Source: UBA4810 sp002479215 (GTDB lineage: Bacteria > Desulfobacterota > Syntrophia > Syntrophales > Smithellaceae). Taken from it: DNA of 64,000 nucleotides. The notes beneath the pieces were generated by a model. It ran no database searches. It was not told the origin of the DNA and saw nothing but the letters and a program-made list of their open reading frames with translations. Shown piece by piece: positions 51,489-60,982 of the stretch (position 1 is the first letter of the stretch; each line of letters starts with the position of its first letter). The DNA lies in the NCBI GenBank assembly GCA_049514435.1, contig JBEKVB010000015.1, positions 1-64,000 of the forward strand, written 5' to 3'. The translations under genes were made by a program, and so were the position numbers.

Positions 51489-52664
51489 ATGTCTAAATTT
51501 CAATTTGCAATACCCACAAGAATTCATTTCGGCTCGGGCGAAATTGAAAAGGTGGGCCAGTTAGTCAGCCGTTTTGGTAAAAAGCCGATAGTGGTTACAG
51601 GAAAGTCCTCCATGAAGCAAACGGGTATTTTAGAAAAGATCGTTAACAATTTGAAACAGCAAAAAATAGAATCCGTTATTTTTGACCGGGTAAAACCAAA
51701 TCCCGATTGCGAATTGATTGATCAGGGGGCTTCTTTGGCCGGGAAAAAGAATTGCGATGTTGTGATCGGCTTGGGTGGTGGAAGCGCAATCGATGCTGCT
51801 AAATGTGTTGCGGTTGCTGCCGCCAATAGGATGCCGATATGGGAGTGTGTAAATAAGAAGACCTTTGGTTTAAACAAAGAAGTCAAGGAAGGTATTCCCC
51901 TGGTCGCCATTCCAACAACGGCCGGCACCGGAAGTGAAGTGGATAAATTTGCTGTTCTAACCAATCAAGAAACAAAAGAAAAACCGGGCGTTGGATCTCC
52001 CTTTTTTTATCCAAAACTATCAATTATTGACCCCCAACTTACGATTTCCTTGCCCCGGGAAACAACTGTTTTTACAGGTTTAGATACCTTTTTCCATGGG
52101 ATTGAAGCCCTTCTTTCCAACCGCTCGAGTATTATGAGCGATTTATTTGCGGAAAGTGCCGTGAAATTAGTTGTAGAAAATTTACCCATTGTTAAGACTG
52201 ACCCGAATAATGTTATTGCCAGAGAAAAAATGGCTTTTGCCAGCCTTATGGGGGGAATCGCCATGGATCAGGCAGGGAATATATTGATCCATGCGATGGA
52301 GCATCCTCTAAGTGGTCATTTTGATATATCCCATGCCGAGGGATTAATGGCACTTTGGCAACCCGTCATGGAATTTATTCAGGGGTCGGACTCTGGAAAA
52401 ACGTTGAAAATTGCCGGAATGTTAGGAGCCGATTTAAGTAATCTCTCTCCGGAGGAAATTCATTTTCGCGTCATAAGGGAGATAAATAATTTTTTCAAGA
52501 TATTTAATATTACATTGAAAGAGATTGCTGTAACCGAAGACATGATTGGTAAGTTGTGCGAGGATGCGCTGAACACTATGGGCTATACGATCAAAGGTAA
52601 TCCAAAGCCGGTTGGAATTCAGGATATTGAAAATATTTATAGGAAAGCTTTAAGAATAAAATAA
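51489..52664 (+). CDS. Iron-containing (group III) alcohol dehydrogenase
   Basis: 391 residues. NAD(P) site GLGGGSAIDAAKCVAV and PTTAGTGSEV; metal ligands as expected: Asp and His in TGLDTFFHGIEALLS, His in LIHAMEHPLSGHFDISHAEG (two of the three). Family members interconvert alcohols and aldehydes, or reduce other carbonyls such as 4-hydroxybutyrate/succinate semialdehyde. AGGAGG site. As the last gene of the cluster it may oxidise or reduce a hydroxy/aldehyde intermediate of the same pathway. Confidence 0.86.
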   Translation: MSKFQFAIPTRIHFGSGEIEKVGQLVSRFGKKPIVVTGKSSMKQTGILEKIVNNLKQQKIESVIFDRVKPNPDCELIDQGASLAGKKNCDVVIGLGGGSAIDAAKCVAVAAANRMPIWECVNKKTFGLNKEVKEGIPLVAIPTTAGTGSEVDKFAVLTNQETKEKPGVGSPFFYPKLSIIDPQLTISLPRETTVFTGLDTFFHGIEALLSNRSSIMSDLFAESAVKLVVENLPIVKTDPNNVIAREKMAFASLMGGIAMDQAGNILIHAMEHPLSGHFDISHAEGLMALWQPVMEFIQGSDSGKTLKIAGMLGADLSNLSPEEIHFRVIREINNFFKIFNITLKEIAVTEDMIGKLCEDALNTMGYTIKGNPKPVGIQDIENIYRKALRIK

Positions 52665-52684
52665 TTGCTTATTGATGTAGGTTG

Positions 52685-53045
52685 AAAAAAATGGACACCA
52701 AGGTAATAAACGAAGACGGAGGTGTCGCGATGGAAAGCATACCCAAAGGTTTATACACGAAGAAATTTAGAATCGAAGCGGTAAAGTTGGTAACAGAGGG
52801 ATGATTGTCTGTATTAGAAACCTGTCAACGGTTGTCATTATCGAAGAAGACTATAGCAAGCTGGGCTAGGGCCTATAAGTGAGAGAAGATGGGAGAAGTG
52901 GGCAGATTACAGCGACCGCTGACGGAGATTGAGCAGGATCTTGCGCAGGTGAAACGGGAGTTGGCAGAGGTAAAGACGGCGCGCAACATACTAAAAAAAG
53001 CAGGCCAGTTTGGCAGGGCCATGCATCATTTGGGAACGGGATGAT
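52685..53045 (+). pseudogene. IS3-family orfA transposase remnant
   Basis: Read through stops it gives LYTKKFRIEAVKLVTEG, ETCQRLSLSKKTIASWARAY and GEVGRLQRPLTEIEQDLAQV, KRELAEVKTARNILKKA: the HTH and leucine-zipper of IS3-family OrfA. In-frame stops at about 52801, 52877 and 53041 disable it. The left end (TGGACACCAAGGTAATAAAC) may be part of the IS end. OrfB with the DDE core is missing. Confidence 0.75.
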
Positions 53046-53087
53046 TGCTGCATATTCACCTGAAGCACGGGGACGGAGCTAACGGGT

Positions 53088-53355
53088 TTTTCACATCCAT
53101 CAGAATCGGCTGGTCAAGGAACAGGCCGCTCGTGGGATCAATACCATGGATGGATCAATGGCTATTTTCCATGGACCGCGTAAGTTGGTTAATTATGACA
53201 AACAAGGAAAGTTAAACGAACCAAAAAAGAGCAAAGGCAGCGTAAGTCCGTCGCTCGTCTTCTGCCCCGAAGAAGATATTCCAACTACGCTTTTGCCCTA
53301 TATTAATATTGGAGATCTGGGGATGTGCATCATTCGAAAGCACAATCTTTGGTAA
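53088..53355 (+). pseudogene. C-terminal scrap of a second transposase
   Basis: Frame HQNRLVKEQAARGINTMDGS, then IFHGPRKLVNYDKQGKLNEP and an unrelated tail. The HQxRLVKELxARGI...ANRF and NYDxEG pattern is that of the C-terminal part of DDE transposases such as ISNCY/IS1202-like elements. No catalytic residues remain. With the IS3 scrap it makes a small insertion graveyard right after the catabolic cluster. Confidence 0.45.
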
Positions 53356-53430
53356 GATTTTCAATAATTAATTATGGAAGCTGTTCTAATTATTTCATAT
53401 ATTCTACAACCATTATTTAAAGAGGTTTTT

Positions 53431-54321
53431 ATGAAAGATCGTCAATTTGGCCGCCTTCGTTTTATCTGCGGCGAGAACCGCGGCAAATATCCGTTCAACC
53501 ATTCGCTTTACATTGATGGCGGCGATGCACGCGTTATTGTTGATCCGGCCTGCAGCTTGGAAAAGCTATCTCGCCTGCGCGATAAGGATAGCGTGGATAT
53601 GGTCTGGCTTTCCCACTGGCATGAAGACCATTTCCATTATGTAAATCTTTTTGGGGACTCACCTTTGTGGATTTCCGAGCGAGATTTTCCGCCTCTAACG
53701 GACATAGAGATTTTTTTGGATTGGTATGGGGTAAAAGACGACAGCCATCGCGACTATTGGAAAAAAGTAATGAGTGATGAATTCAATTATCAGCCTAAGT
53801 CTCAAGCGCGCTTTATCCGGGATGAAGAAGAAATTGATCTAGGTCAAGTCAAGGTTCAAGTGATTGCCACCCCGGGACATACACCCGGACACTTATCTTT
53901 CTTTTTCCCCGCAGAAGAGCTTCTCTTTTTGGGCGATTACGATTTAACGGCATTTGGCCCCTGGTATGGCGATGTTGCTTCCAGTATTGATGAAACGATT
54001 AGTTCCATCCGGCGACTGAAAGAAATACCGGCCAAAAAGTGGATTGCCTGTCATGAAGGTGGTCTATTTGAGGAAAATCCAGGGAAGAACTGGGATAACT
54101 ACGAAAACATCATCTATGAACGCGAAAGGAAAATTCTGGAATTTATAAAAAAACCGCACACGCTGAAAGAAATTTCCGCCTCGTGGCTAATTTACGGCAA
54201 GCCTCGAAAACCTTTGGAATTCTTTGAATTTAATGAGCGTGTCCTCGTAAATAAACATCTGGAGCGTTTGGAAAAGCAGGGACGAATTATTCGCGATAAA
54301 GATCAATACCGAAAAGTATAA
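53431..54321 (+). CDS. Metallo-beta-lactamase-fold hydrolase
   Basis: 296 residues from ATG 53431 (AAAGAGG upstream). Metal motif SHWHEDHFHY (HxHxDH), then PGHTPGHLSF, FLGDYDL (bridging Asp) and the last His in IACHEGGLF. The C-terminal ~80 residues form a winged-helix-like tail (NERVLVNKHLERLEKQGRII) as in LACTB2/hydrolase-type members. It probably hydrolyses a thioester or similar ester; the exact substrate is unknown. No obvious partner, as its neighbours are IS remnants and an AT-rich accessory gene. Confidence 0.8.
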   Translation: MKDRQFGRLRFICGENRGKYPFNHSLYIDGGDARVIVDPACSLEKLSRLRDKDSVDMVWLSHWHEDHFHYVNLFGDSPLWISERDFPPLTDIEIFLDWYGVKDDSHRDYWKKVMSDEFNYQPKSQARFIRDEEEIDLGQVKVQVIATPGHTPGHLSFFFPAEELLFLGDYDLTAFGPWYGDVASSIDETISSIRRLKEIPAKKWIACHEGGLFEENPGKNWDNYENIIYERERKILEFIKKPHTLKEISASWLIYGKPRKPLEFFEFNERVLVNKHLERLEKQGRIIRDKDQYRKV

Positions 54322-54701
54322 ATTTCATTTTTTCAATTGTAGCGCTTCAAGGGAAAGTGGAAATATCTCGTTAACTATATTAAGATAATAGAATTGATAG
54401 GAATTTTGATATGGATAACGCCCTAATAAGTTTGTTTGCTGCGCCTCACAATTCTATTTTCTGGTGCGACATTCTTGAATCTTACTCACAATATGCTTTC
54501 CAGAGCTTATTCATTATTTATTGAAGTCATCATCTGCGGCTCGTGTGCATGTGTAGCAGCTTTCAATTGGTAATGTACAAAAGTAATCAAGGAAAAAATG
54601 AAATGTGTCGGCTATTGACTCCACCTACAAAGAAACAAGTATAGTGAATAAATATTTTAATGATTTGCATTTGAAATGTTTGATCAACGCGTTATGTCAA
54701 G
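54322..54701. other. Gene-free stretch
   Basis: AT-rich, no credible frame and no repeat shared with the other intergenic regions. It separates the convergent metallo-hydrolase and SIR2 genes and should contain their ends. Confidence 0.4.
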
Positions 54702-55994
54702 CTATAAATCATTTGCCAATCTATTTAGTACTATTTTTATGTGATCCCAATCTTCGAGCCAAATTATTCTAATATTGAAAGATGAATAATAATCTTCCAA
54801 GATTATTCTATTTAGGGCATCAAGTTCATTATCCTGATTGCCGTTTTCATATTTTGTAAAAAAGTAAATATGATCATTCTTTCTTCGTTTCAAGAGAAGT
54901 CTTTTAAGGTTAGGATCATTAAGCGAATGTCCTAAAATAAAACAGATATCATTTTTTAATGCTTTCTTCTGTATCCTATTTTGCCAATTGGCTTTATTCA
55001 ATAATTTGAAAAAATCGAACTCATTCAAAACAATTTTTGAAGGTTCTCCAAAAAATATTTTACGTGGTAAAAATCCATGAACATGGTAGATTTTAAATAT
55101 CCCTTCAGCATATTCGGATGTTGTCACAGTATTATATTCGAAATTAAGCTTTTCTAGTTCTTCTTCTATGTTTGAATCGTAATTATATGAAATAAATTTA
55201 TTAATTATATTAGAATGTCTGCTGATTAATTTTGCTAAGCATTTGGCATTACGTGAAACCCTATAATAGCGATAAAGAATTTTATTCATTATTGATGAGA
55301 TATCATCCTCTAAATACGTTTCAATTATTTTGGCTTGTTTCAAAAGATCGCCATAGCAATTTCTAAAAGAAACAATATCATTTTGTTTAATCGATTTTAT
55401 TTTTGATAAAACAATTTCGTATAAAGAATTTAATAATTCTTCCCAATTTGGAATGCATGAATCGGCTGATATGCCAGCACCTATAAAAAAACTTATTTTT
55501 CTGTCTTTCGAAGCGCATTTGATTTCCTCTATGAATTCTTCCAAATCATATAGGTCAAACAAATTTTCATATTTAAGAGATAATCTTTCATCTATAACAA
55601 GCGCAAGATACTCATACTTTTTCAATTTATTTATCGAATTTAATTTATAGTAATCATCTATATAAAAAGTCCTATACTGAACATCAGGGTCTGAATTAAA
55701 ATTGTTATTGAATCGAGAATGTTCGAAATCGTAGATCACCGATACTTTGTTTACGGATATATCACTAAATTTATTTAGTACATCATTCTTTCTATAAATA
55801 TAAAAATTATCGGTGAACTTTCTTTGTATTGTCAAGAAATAGTCTACAATTATTAATTCATTTTTATCTGGTATGAAGACTTCGCCTTCAGATATTTTCT
55901 GAGCGCTTTGAAAATGTCTTAACAATTCATAAACCACCTTCTTCTTGAAAATATTTGATTTTAAATAATGTTCTTTAAAAGGATCAAATCCCAT
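54702..55994 (-). CDS. SIR2-domain protein, probable NAD-degrading defence gene
   Basis: 430 residues. An N-terminal ~150-residue part of unknown fold, then a SIR2-like domain: FFIGAGISADSCIPNWEELL (GAGxS NAD loop), FISYNYDSNIEEEL (TxNxD position, here YNYD), YHVHGFLPRKI (HxHG) and CFILGHSLNDPNLKRLLL. This layout is that of stand-alone SIR2-like defence proteins, which deplete NAD+ during phage infection. The catalytic-type N and H are present. The gene is AT-rich compared with its neighbours and sits by a HEPN gene and a Mu-like element, as acquired defence genes often do. Its trigger is unknown. Confidence 0.75.
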   Translation of the reverse strand: MGFDPFKEHYLKSNIFKKKVVYELLRHFQSAQKISEGEVFIPDKNELIIVDYFLTIQRKFTDNFYIYRKNDVLNKFSDISVNKVSVIYDFEHSRFNNNFNSDPDVQYRTFYIDDYYKLNSINKLKKYEYLALVIDERLSLKYENLFDLYDLEEFIEEIKCASKDRKISFFIGAGISADSCIPNWEELLNSLYEIVLSKIKSIKQNDIVSFRNCYGDLLKQAKIIETYLEDDISSIMNKILYRYYRVSRNAKCLAKLISRHSNIINKFISYNYDSNIEEELEKLNFEYNTVTTSEYAEGIFKIYHVHGFLPRKIFFGEPSKIVLNEFDFFKLLNKANWQNRIQKKALKNDICFILGHSLNDPNLKRLLLKRRKNDHIYFFTKYENGNQDNELDALNRIILEDYYSSFNIRIIWLEDWDHIKIVLNRLANDL

Positions 55995-56047
55995 ATCAAG
56001 TCCGATAAAACATAACGTCTTCGATGCAACAGAGCCGACGAATACGG

Positions 56048-57328
56048 CTAACCACCCGAGCCGGACCCAGCTTTTGAGCCGCTGCCGGAGGAATTGGCAC
56101 TCACGATCTCGCGGAAGAGATCTTGCCAGTTTCCCGTTTCACCGCGTTTGAGCGAATCCCGAATTCGCGCCATGTCTGTTGAAAGTACTAAGGCCACCAC
56201 CTTTTTATCGCGCATCTCCACCCTGTTATACACGCGTTTGCATAGCTCCTGATGATCGCCCTTTTCGCGCGTAAGTAAACCGAGTTGCTTGTGCTGTTCG
56301 GGGGTCATCACAATAATGCTCGACCGTCCGCTTTGAGGTGGCCCATCGGTCACCATGGATACCTTGATGCCCATGCTATCCAAGTCTAGCTCGCCGTCCT
56401 TGTCATTCTGAACGATGGTACTAATATGGGCAATACCCGTCATGGTTCGATGAACATAGGTCGTTGGGCTGCCAACAAGAATTCTTTCTTTGAAGAGTTC
56501 TCTGGGAAACTGATGAACCAAGGCACTGAACAAGATTCTTCCCAACACATCAACAATGTCCTCACTGGATTTGGGCAGCTTGTTCTCGATCTCCTTTAAT
56601 ATCGCCCCATGCATTAGCGCGTTCCTAGCTTTATCTAAGGCCTCGATAGTTTTCTCATCGCAGGTCTTCTCAACCATCTGAATCAAAGCCCGAATAGCTT
56701 GCTTTGCGTACGGTCTATGTGTTGGGTGAGTCTTGCAAGTTTCACAGTAAAGAGGAGATTTGCAGTCAGGACATCGATTCGTCACCTTCTCGGGAACCTT
56801 CTGATACTCAGCAAGTATCTCCAGGGCAAACCAGAAATACTGAAATTGATCTTCTGGTACCGATGCATGAATGCCAATTCGATACCATCGCAATGCACGG
56901 CGAACCGCAGGTGGCGGATCGAATTGCAGCAAGCGCTCTATTGACACGATGATATTTTCATCTAGAAACGGGTTGGGGTCTTCGTGTCCTACTGAATCCG
57001 CCCAGACAAGGCACTCCCTCATTCCTGCCGCAGAAGTACAATCAACAATCTGCTTGGTTCGATGCCGCCTCACGCTCGCGCCGGTTGCGAACGCGAGCAT
57101 ATTGAGACATTCGTCTAGCTTGTCCTGAACAATGTCTTGAGCTTCCTCTAGGCTTGGTGATTCAAAGATAATCTGCAAGGACAAAAGAAATGGCGTCGAA
57201 TAATCGTCGCGCACTATGTTCTTAATGCGCACATGGAATTGCCCTTTCGGATGTTGAAGTTTTAGCCGGACGTCATCCGAGACAACAGATATTTCGGACT
57301 CAATTTCATAGTTGGCGATACATCGCAT
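56048..57328 (-). CDS. ApeA-like HEPN protein with zinc knuckles
   Basis: About 426 residues from ATG 57328 (GAGGGA 7 bases upstream); a GTG at 57397 gives a longer but poorly supported form. It has a N-terminal ~200-residue domain, a zinc site CPDCKSPLYCETCKTHP (about 215-231), and a HEPN core whose motif RNALMHG fits RxxxxH, the ribonuclease motif. This is the plan of Apea_HEPN/ApeA-type proteins, some of which abort phage infection by RNA cutting. The tail is Gly/Ser-rich. It is GC-richer than the SIR2 gene next door, so the two may have arrived separately. Confidence 0.65.
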   Translation of the reverse strand: MRCIANYEIESEISVVSDDVRLKLQHPKGQFHVRIKNIVRDDYSTPFLLSLQIIFESPSLEEAQDIVQDKLDECLNMLAFATGASVRRHRTKQIVDCTSAAGMRECLVWADSVGHEDPNPFLDENIIVSIERLLQFDPPPAVRRALRWYRIGIHASVPEDQFQYFWFALEILAEYQKVPEKVTNRCPDCKSPLYCETCKTHPTHRPYAKQAIRALIQMVEKTCDEKTIEALDKARNALMHGAILKEIENKLPKSSEDIVDVLGRILFSALVHQFPRELFKERILVGSPTTYVHRTMTGIAHISTIVQNDKDGELDLDSMGIKVSMVTDGPPQSGRSSIIVMTPEQHKQLGLLTREKGDHQELCKRVYNRVEMRDKKVVALVLSTDMARIRDSLKRGETGNWQDLFREIVSANSSGSGSKAGSGSGG

Positions 57329-57397
57329 GATTTGTTCCCTCTGGGAGAAGCGACCGCAATTACTTTGACAAGCGACTTCCGCTTCCCCTTTTGTCAC

Positions 57398-57713
57398 TTA
57401 GATTCTCACGTCTTGCAGCCGCTCGAAGTCGGTTGGTAGAAAGCATAACAATTAATATCTGAAGTTAGCTTTTTCTGATAATTTGACTATCATCATAGCA
57501 CATATCTTTTTTTCCCAAAAAGGAAAACATGAGAAATTTGTCCAAGCTTCCTAGTTGAAATCAAGCATTATCTTTAGATGCGACGTTTTGGAGACTTCAA
57601 GGAAAAAGTGCTTGCTAAAAACATCTGCTACTTGTTACCGCATTTATACAGTAAAAATGAAGATTTCGGGATGAAATAGATGAGCCGCTCCATATAAATG
57701 GTTTGCGGAAGGT
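57398..57713. other. Gene-free flank of the Mu-like element
   Basis: No frame worth calling. The left end of the Mu-like transposon should lie here, between the HEPN gene and the winged-helix gene at 57714, but I could not find a convincing terminal repeat that matches the right side. Confidence 0.35.
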
Positions 57714-58244
57714 TCATTTCATCAACTCCAATTTGAAATTGTCTCTATTCGTTACGCGGTAAACCTTTTCCGCACCGGAGCCGTGGGCACACAGCCTGCG
57801 ACCAACCTGTTGTAAATGGCCATCAGCTCTTAATTGCCTGGTGACCTTATCCAGCCAACCGCGGTCCTTAATACCTGCCAGCCGCTGAATATCCGTCACG
57901 GCAAAGGTCGCCGAAACATACATGGCCTTGTAAATCTTCTGATTGAACGTGCCTTTTTTCACCTTGCACCAGGAACGGTTATAGACAAATTGTCGCCGAT
58001 TGTGTTTCCCGGAAAAATAGCTTTCCACCTCCCCGCGCTTCTCAAAATCATACAGGGCGTTGGTCACTTTTTGATGCTGTTCTCCGGATGGTATCGCCAG
58101 CTCTTCGCAGATATTCCGGATCGTGAAACGCCGCTGACTTTTTCTGGCCCCGGCCACGCTGCGTGCGCTTATCCATTTTTGCATGCGCACTGCCAGGCCT
58201 GTCTTACGTGTGACCTTCAGGTTAGGAGGCATTTTTAAGGACAT
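57714..58244 (-). CDS. Winged-helix protein of the Mu-like element
   Basis: 176 residues, start overlapping the MuB stop by 23 bp (an ATG 12 bp further in is possible). It appears to hold two HTH/winged-helix units: FTIRNICEELAIPSGEQHQK with NALYDFEKRGEVESYF, and AVTDIQRLAGIKDRGWLDKV with LRADGHLQQVG. No nuclease or transposase motif. Proteins at this place in Mu-like elements are accessory early proteins; this one may be a regulator or DNA-targeting helper. Translational coupling ties it to MuB. Confidence 0.55.
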   Translation of the reverse strand: MSLKMPPNLKVTRKTGLAVRMQKWISARSVAGARKSQRRFTIRNICEELAIPSGEQHQKVTNALYDFEKRGEVESYFSGKHNRRQFVYNRSWCKVKKGTFNQKIYKAMYVSATFAVTDIQRLAGIKDRGWLDKVTRQLRADGHLQQVGRRLCAHGSGAEKVYRVTNRDNFKLELMK

Positions 58245-58914
58245 CGTTCACCATCTCTACTGTAACATCGTTTAAATTGCTGGCTTTCATCGCGCGTTCA
58301 ATACCGATGGCCGTGGTCAATACCGGCCTCCAGTCGCCATTGGCATGCCGGTGAATCGCGGACGTTACATCCGTCTCCACCTTCACACCCAGAGCGGTGC
58401 GGAAAAAATAAGCGATGTCGTGCTGATTAATGGGGCCAAATTCCAGACGGCGGCGGATACGGCTGGCCAGACGACGGCGTGAGCCGATCTTCCCTTTTAG
58501 TGCTTCCTCGCCGATCAGCACAACCGGGCAGGCGCAGCACTCATTGAGGTTACGGAGCATCTCCAGAATGGCCATCGGCAATAGGTCGGCTTCATCAATA
58601 AATATCAGCCTTCGTTCTTTAGTCATCGCTTCATTGATTAAAAGAACACAGGCATCGGAACGCTGTGGACGAACGTTTTGCAGTTCAAACGTTATTTCGC
58701 GCAGCACCATTGTTGGCGTCCGAATGTTCATCGGCGGTATGTAAACGGCATTATTCTGAATGGCATAATGCCGTGCCGCTTCCGTTTTTCCCCGGCCTGC
58801 CGGGCCGGTGACTAACGCCAACGATGGGCCGATGAGCGCTGTGACGGACGTCAACTCCTCACAAATTTCTCCCAACTTTTTAGTATTGCTGGTCTCAATA
58901 AATTCCTGTTTCAT
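58222..58914 (-). CDS. MuB-like AAA+ transposition ATPase
   Basis: 230 residues. Walker A TGPAGRGKTEAARHYA, Walker B RRLIFIDEADLL, sensor-1 region CPVVLIGEEALKGKIGSRRR. The N-terminal HTH domain of phage Mu B is reduced (the protein is ~80 residues shorter), as in TnsC/IstB-like and compact Mu-like ATPases. It forms filaments on DNA and delivers target DNA to the transposase, giving target immunity. 19 bp after MuA. Confidence 0.85.
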   Translation of the reverse strand: MKQEFIETSNTKKLGEICEELTSVTALIGPSLALVTGPAGRGKTEAARHYAIQNNAVYIPPMNIRTPTMVLREITFELQNVRPQRSDACVLLINEAMTKERRLIFIDEADLLPMAILEMLRNLNECCACPVVLIGEEALKGKIGSRRRLASRIRRRLEFGPINQHDIAYFFRTALGVKVETDVTSAIHRHANGDWRPVLTTAIGIERAMKASNLNDVTVEMVNDVLKNAS

Positions 58915-58933
58915 TTATCATCCGCCAATATGA

Positions 58934-60982
58934 TTACCCTGCTTCCTGGGAGAAATACTCTCGTTCAAATTCCCAGCGGGCGCGGGATTCGGGGGTCATT
59001 TCCGCTTCGTAATGCTGCAGCCAGGCCCTGTCTTCATCGGTGATTGTGCCGTCCACTGAGGCCAGAATGCACCATTGATGCCGGTCGACATCGGACATCC
59101 AAAACGTCGGCCGCGGCGGTGCAGCCGGGGCTTTCTTGGCCAGAATACGGTTGAACCCCTCCAGCATCTGTACGCCACGATCCAATTCTTCCGGCGTTAT
59201 TTGCCTAGTGAGTTCTTTATTCTCCCTAGCCCGCTGCTTGCGCTCCGTGCCGATCAGGGCGGCAACGCGTTCAGCTTCCGGTACTGTGGAATACTGCCGG
59301 AAGTCCGGCGCAAGGGAGGAGATTTTCTTGAATTCCGCGGCAAAACGCTGGCGGCGTTCCCTTTTCTCGGCTATCTTGCGGCTCGCCAGATCCATATCCA
59401 CCATCGATGAGCGCTCCACAGGCAAGGCCGTACAGAGGTATTTTCCCTTCCGGAAGATGTGCACTTCGTCTAAGGTCAGGGGATTATAGCGAATATCCAC
59501 CCGCTTTTTGTGTAATTCGATTAGAACATCATGTACATAGAATTCGTTGCCCAGGCTGATCATCCCTTTATTAACGATGCGGGTGTCTCGGGCCAGAAAG
59601 ATCAGGTCTGCTGCTTCCGGGGAGATCATCCGGGGACGCCAGCCGTCGTTATAACAAGCCTGCAAACAAGAGCGGGGTGTGGCTGCGCCTGGTTTAGGCT
59701 TCCAGGCCCATTCGGTAAGCACGCCGCGATGCGGTTTTTTATTGTTGTAATAGTCACAGGCTCGATACAGGGCCAGCGCAAATTCCCGGCTGGTGAGGAG
59801 TTTGCCCTTCTTCGCTAGCTTTTGTGCTTCCTGATGATCAATACCCTGCCAGTGGATATCATCCGAGAGTTTTTTGGTCTGGCCAGGCAAGAGCATTACG
59901 CTGCTCATGATCTGCTCGATGCGGTAAAATGTGCCCTCGATCATCTTCGCTTTGGCGTTTTTGACGATGGCTTTGCGGTGCGAGCCGGGCAGAATGCAGC
60001 AGGGTACTAGATCTTCGGCGTCCACATCCGGCAGGTCGGTGATGAGTTCATCGGTCTTCTGCCATTCCATGCCCAGGCCGTGCAGGTTCGCGAGAATGCC
60101 ATTGAGAAATTTCGATAATTCCGGTTTGCCATTATCCGTGTAAATGCTGCCAAACGCACCATAGCAGGCAATACCGACCCGCAGGGCCAGGCCGATCAGC
60201 CAGGCGTCATACTTCTTATCGACCGCTGCACCGTAAATCGTCCGGGAACGTAAATCCTGCCAGAGGTAGCCTTCCGGGCGGAAAATTTCGCCGGTTTCCT
60301 CATCCAGCACCCAGAAGTCAAAACGGTGTTGATCGCCGACAAGTATTTGAAAAGGAGCAAGGTCGGAGTAGTCCCGCAGGATGGGCGGCAGGATATTGTC
60401 CAGCGCCCGCATGCCGCCGCGTTGCAGGGCTTCCATTGCCGGATTCCACTTTTTGGCAAACCACCAGTTGGCGGAATTATAACCGCCGATCTGCCAACCC
60501 CTTCGCTTCGCTTCGACGGCCAGTAGGGCATAGAGGTCTTTCCGGTTTATTCGGCGATGTTCCCGCTTCCCGCAAAGGCTGATCCAGAAGTCCACTGCCT
60601 TCGGCGTCCACGTGCGGGGCTTGTCCTGATAGGCTTTGGTATGGCGCAGCCCGGCAATACCCTTTTCCTTGTATTTGGCTTGCCAGCGACAAATTGATCG
60701 CCAGTGGACACGATGTTTCCGCGCGACAGTCTCCATCCACTTACACTTGCCCTTTGTCCAGGTGGACGGCAGAGCATCAGCATCGCGGAGAATAGCCAGG
60801 ATATTTATAATGCGCGGATTCTGTAAATCCTGTTCACTGAGGGCACTGTCTTTGTTCCACTTACCGCTCCGACTCATTGCCTCGGTAAAAGTCAACGTTG
60901 GCAGGGATAGTTCTGTGTGTCCTGGAAGTTCCATCAGCCTATTTTCCCTCGGCAACTTTTCCATTGATTTCTTTAGAGGCAT
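58934..60982 (-). CDS. MuA-like DDE transposase
   Basis: Up to 682 residues; an ATG at 60934, just after the upstream gene's stop, is the alternative start. N-terminal HTH units (KHRVHWRSICRWQAKYKEKG; INRKDLYALLAVEAKRRGW), an rve core with ILVGDQHRFDF (first Asp), FGSIYTDNGKPEL (second Asp) and KAKMIEGTFYRIEQ (Glu), then the Mu beta-barrel domain (GNEFYVHDVLIELHKKRVDI) and a C-terminal helical MuB-contact part. It cuts and joins the element's ends. Two spacers of the resident CRISPR array resemble it: spacer 17 to 59219-59253 and spacer 18 to 60135-60168, the latter over the second catalytic Asp region. Confidence 0.9.
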   Translation of the reverse strand: MPLKKSMEKLPRENRLMELPGHTELSLPTLTFTEAMSRSGKWNKDSALSEQDLQNPRIINILAILRDADALPSTWTKGKCKWMETVARKHRVHWRSICRWQAKYKEKGIAGLRHTKAYQDKPRTWTPKAVDFWISLCGKREHRRINRKDLYALLAVEAKRRGWQIGGYNSANWWFAKKWNPAMEALQRGGMRALDNILPPILRDYSDLAPFQILVGDQHRFDFWVLDEETGEIFRPEGYLWQDLRSRTIYGAAVDKKYDAWLIGLALRVGIACYGAFGSIYTDNGKPELSKFLNGILANLHGLGMEWQKTDELITDLPDVDAEDLVPCCILPGSHRKAIVKNAKAKMIEGTFYRIEQIMSSVMLLPGQTKKLSDDIHWQGIDHQEAQKLAKKGKLLTSREFALALYRACDYYNNKKPHRGVLTEWAWKPKPGAATPRSCLQACYNDGWRPRMISPEAADLIFLARDTRIVNKGMISLGNEFYVHDVLIELHKKRVDIRYNPLTLDEVHIFRKGKYLCTALPVERSSMVDMDLASRKIAEKRERRQRFAAEFKKISSLAPDFRQYSTVPEAERVAALIGTERKQRARENKELTRQITPEELDRGVQMLEGFNRILAKKAPAAPPRPTFWMSDVDRHQWCILASVDGTITDEDRAWLQHYEAEMTPESRARWEFEREYFSQEAG

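Noticed and set aside
52690..53355. Functional insertion sequence after the alcohol dehydrogenase
   Set aside because: OrfA has several stops, OrfB core is missing, and the second transposase piece is only a C-terminal scrap.
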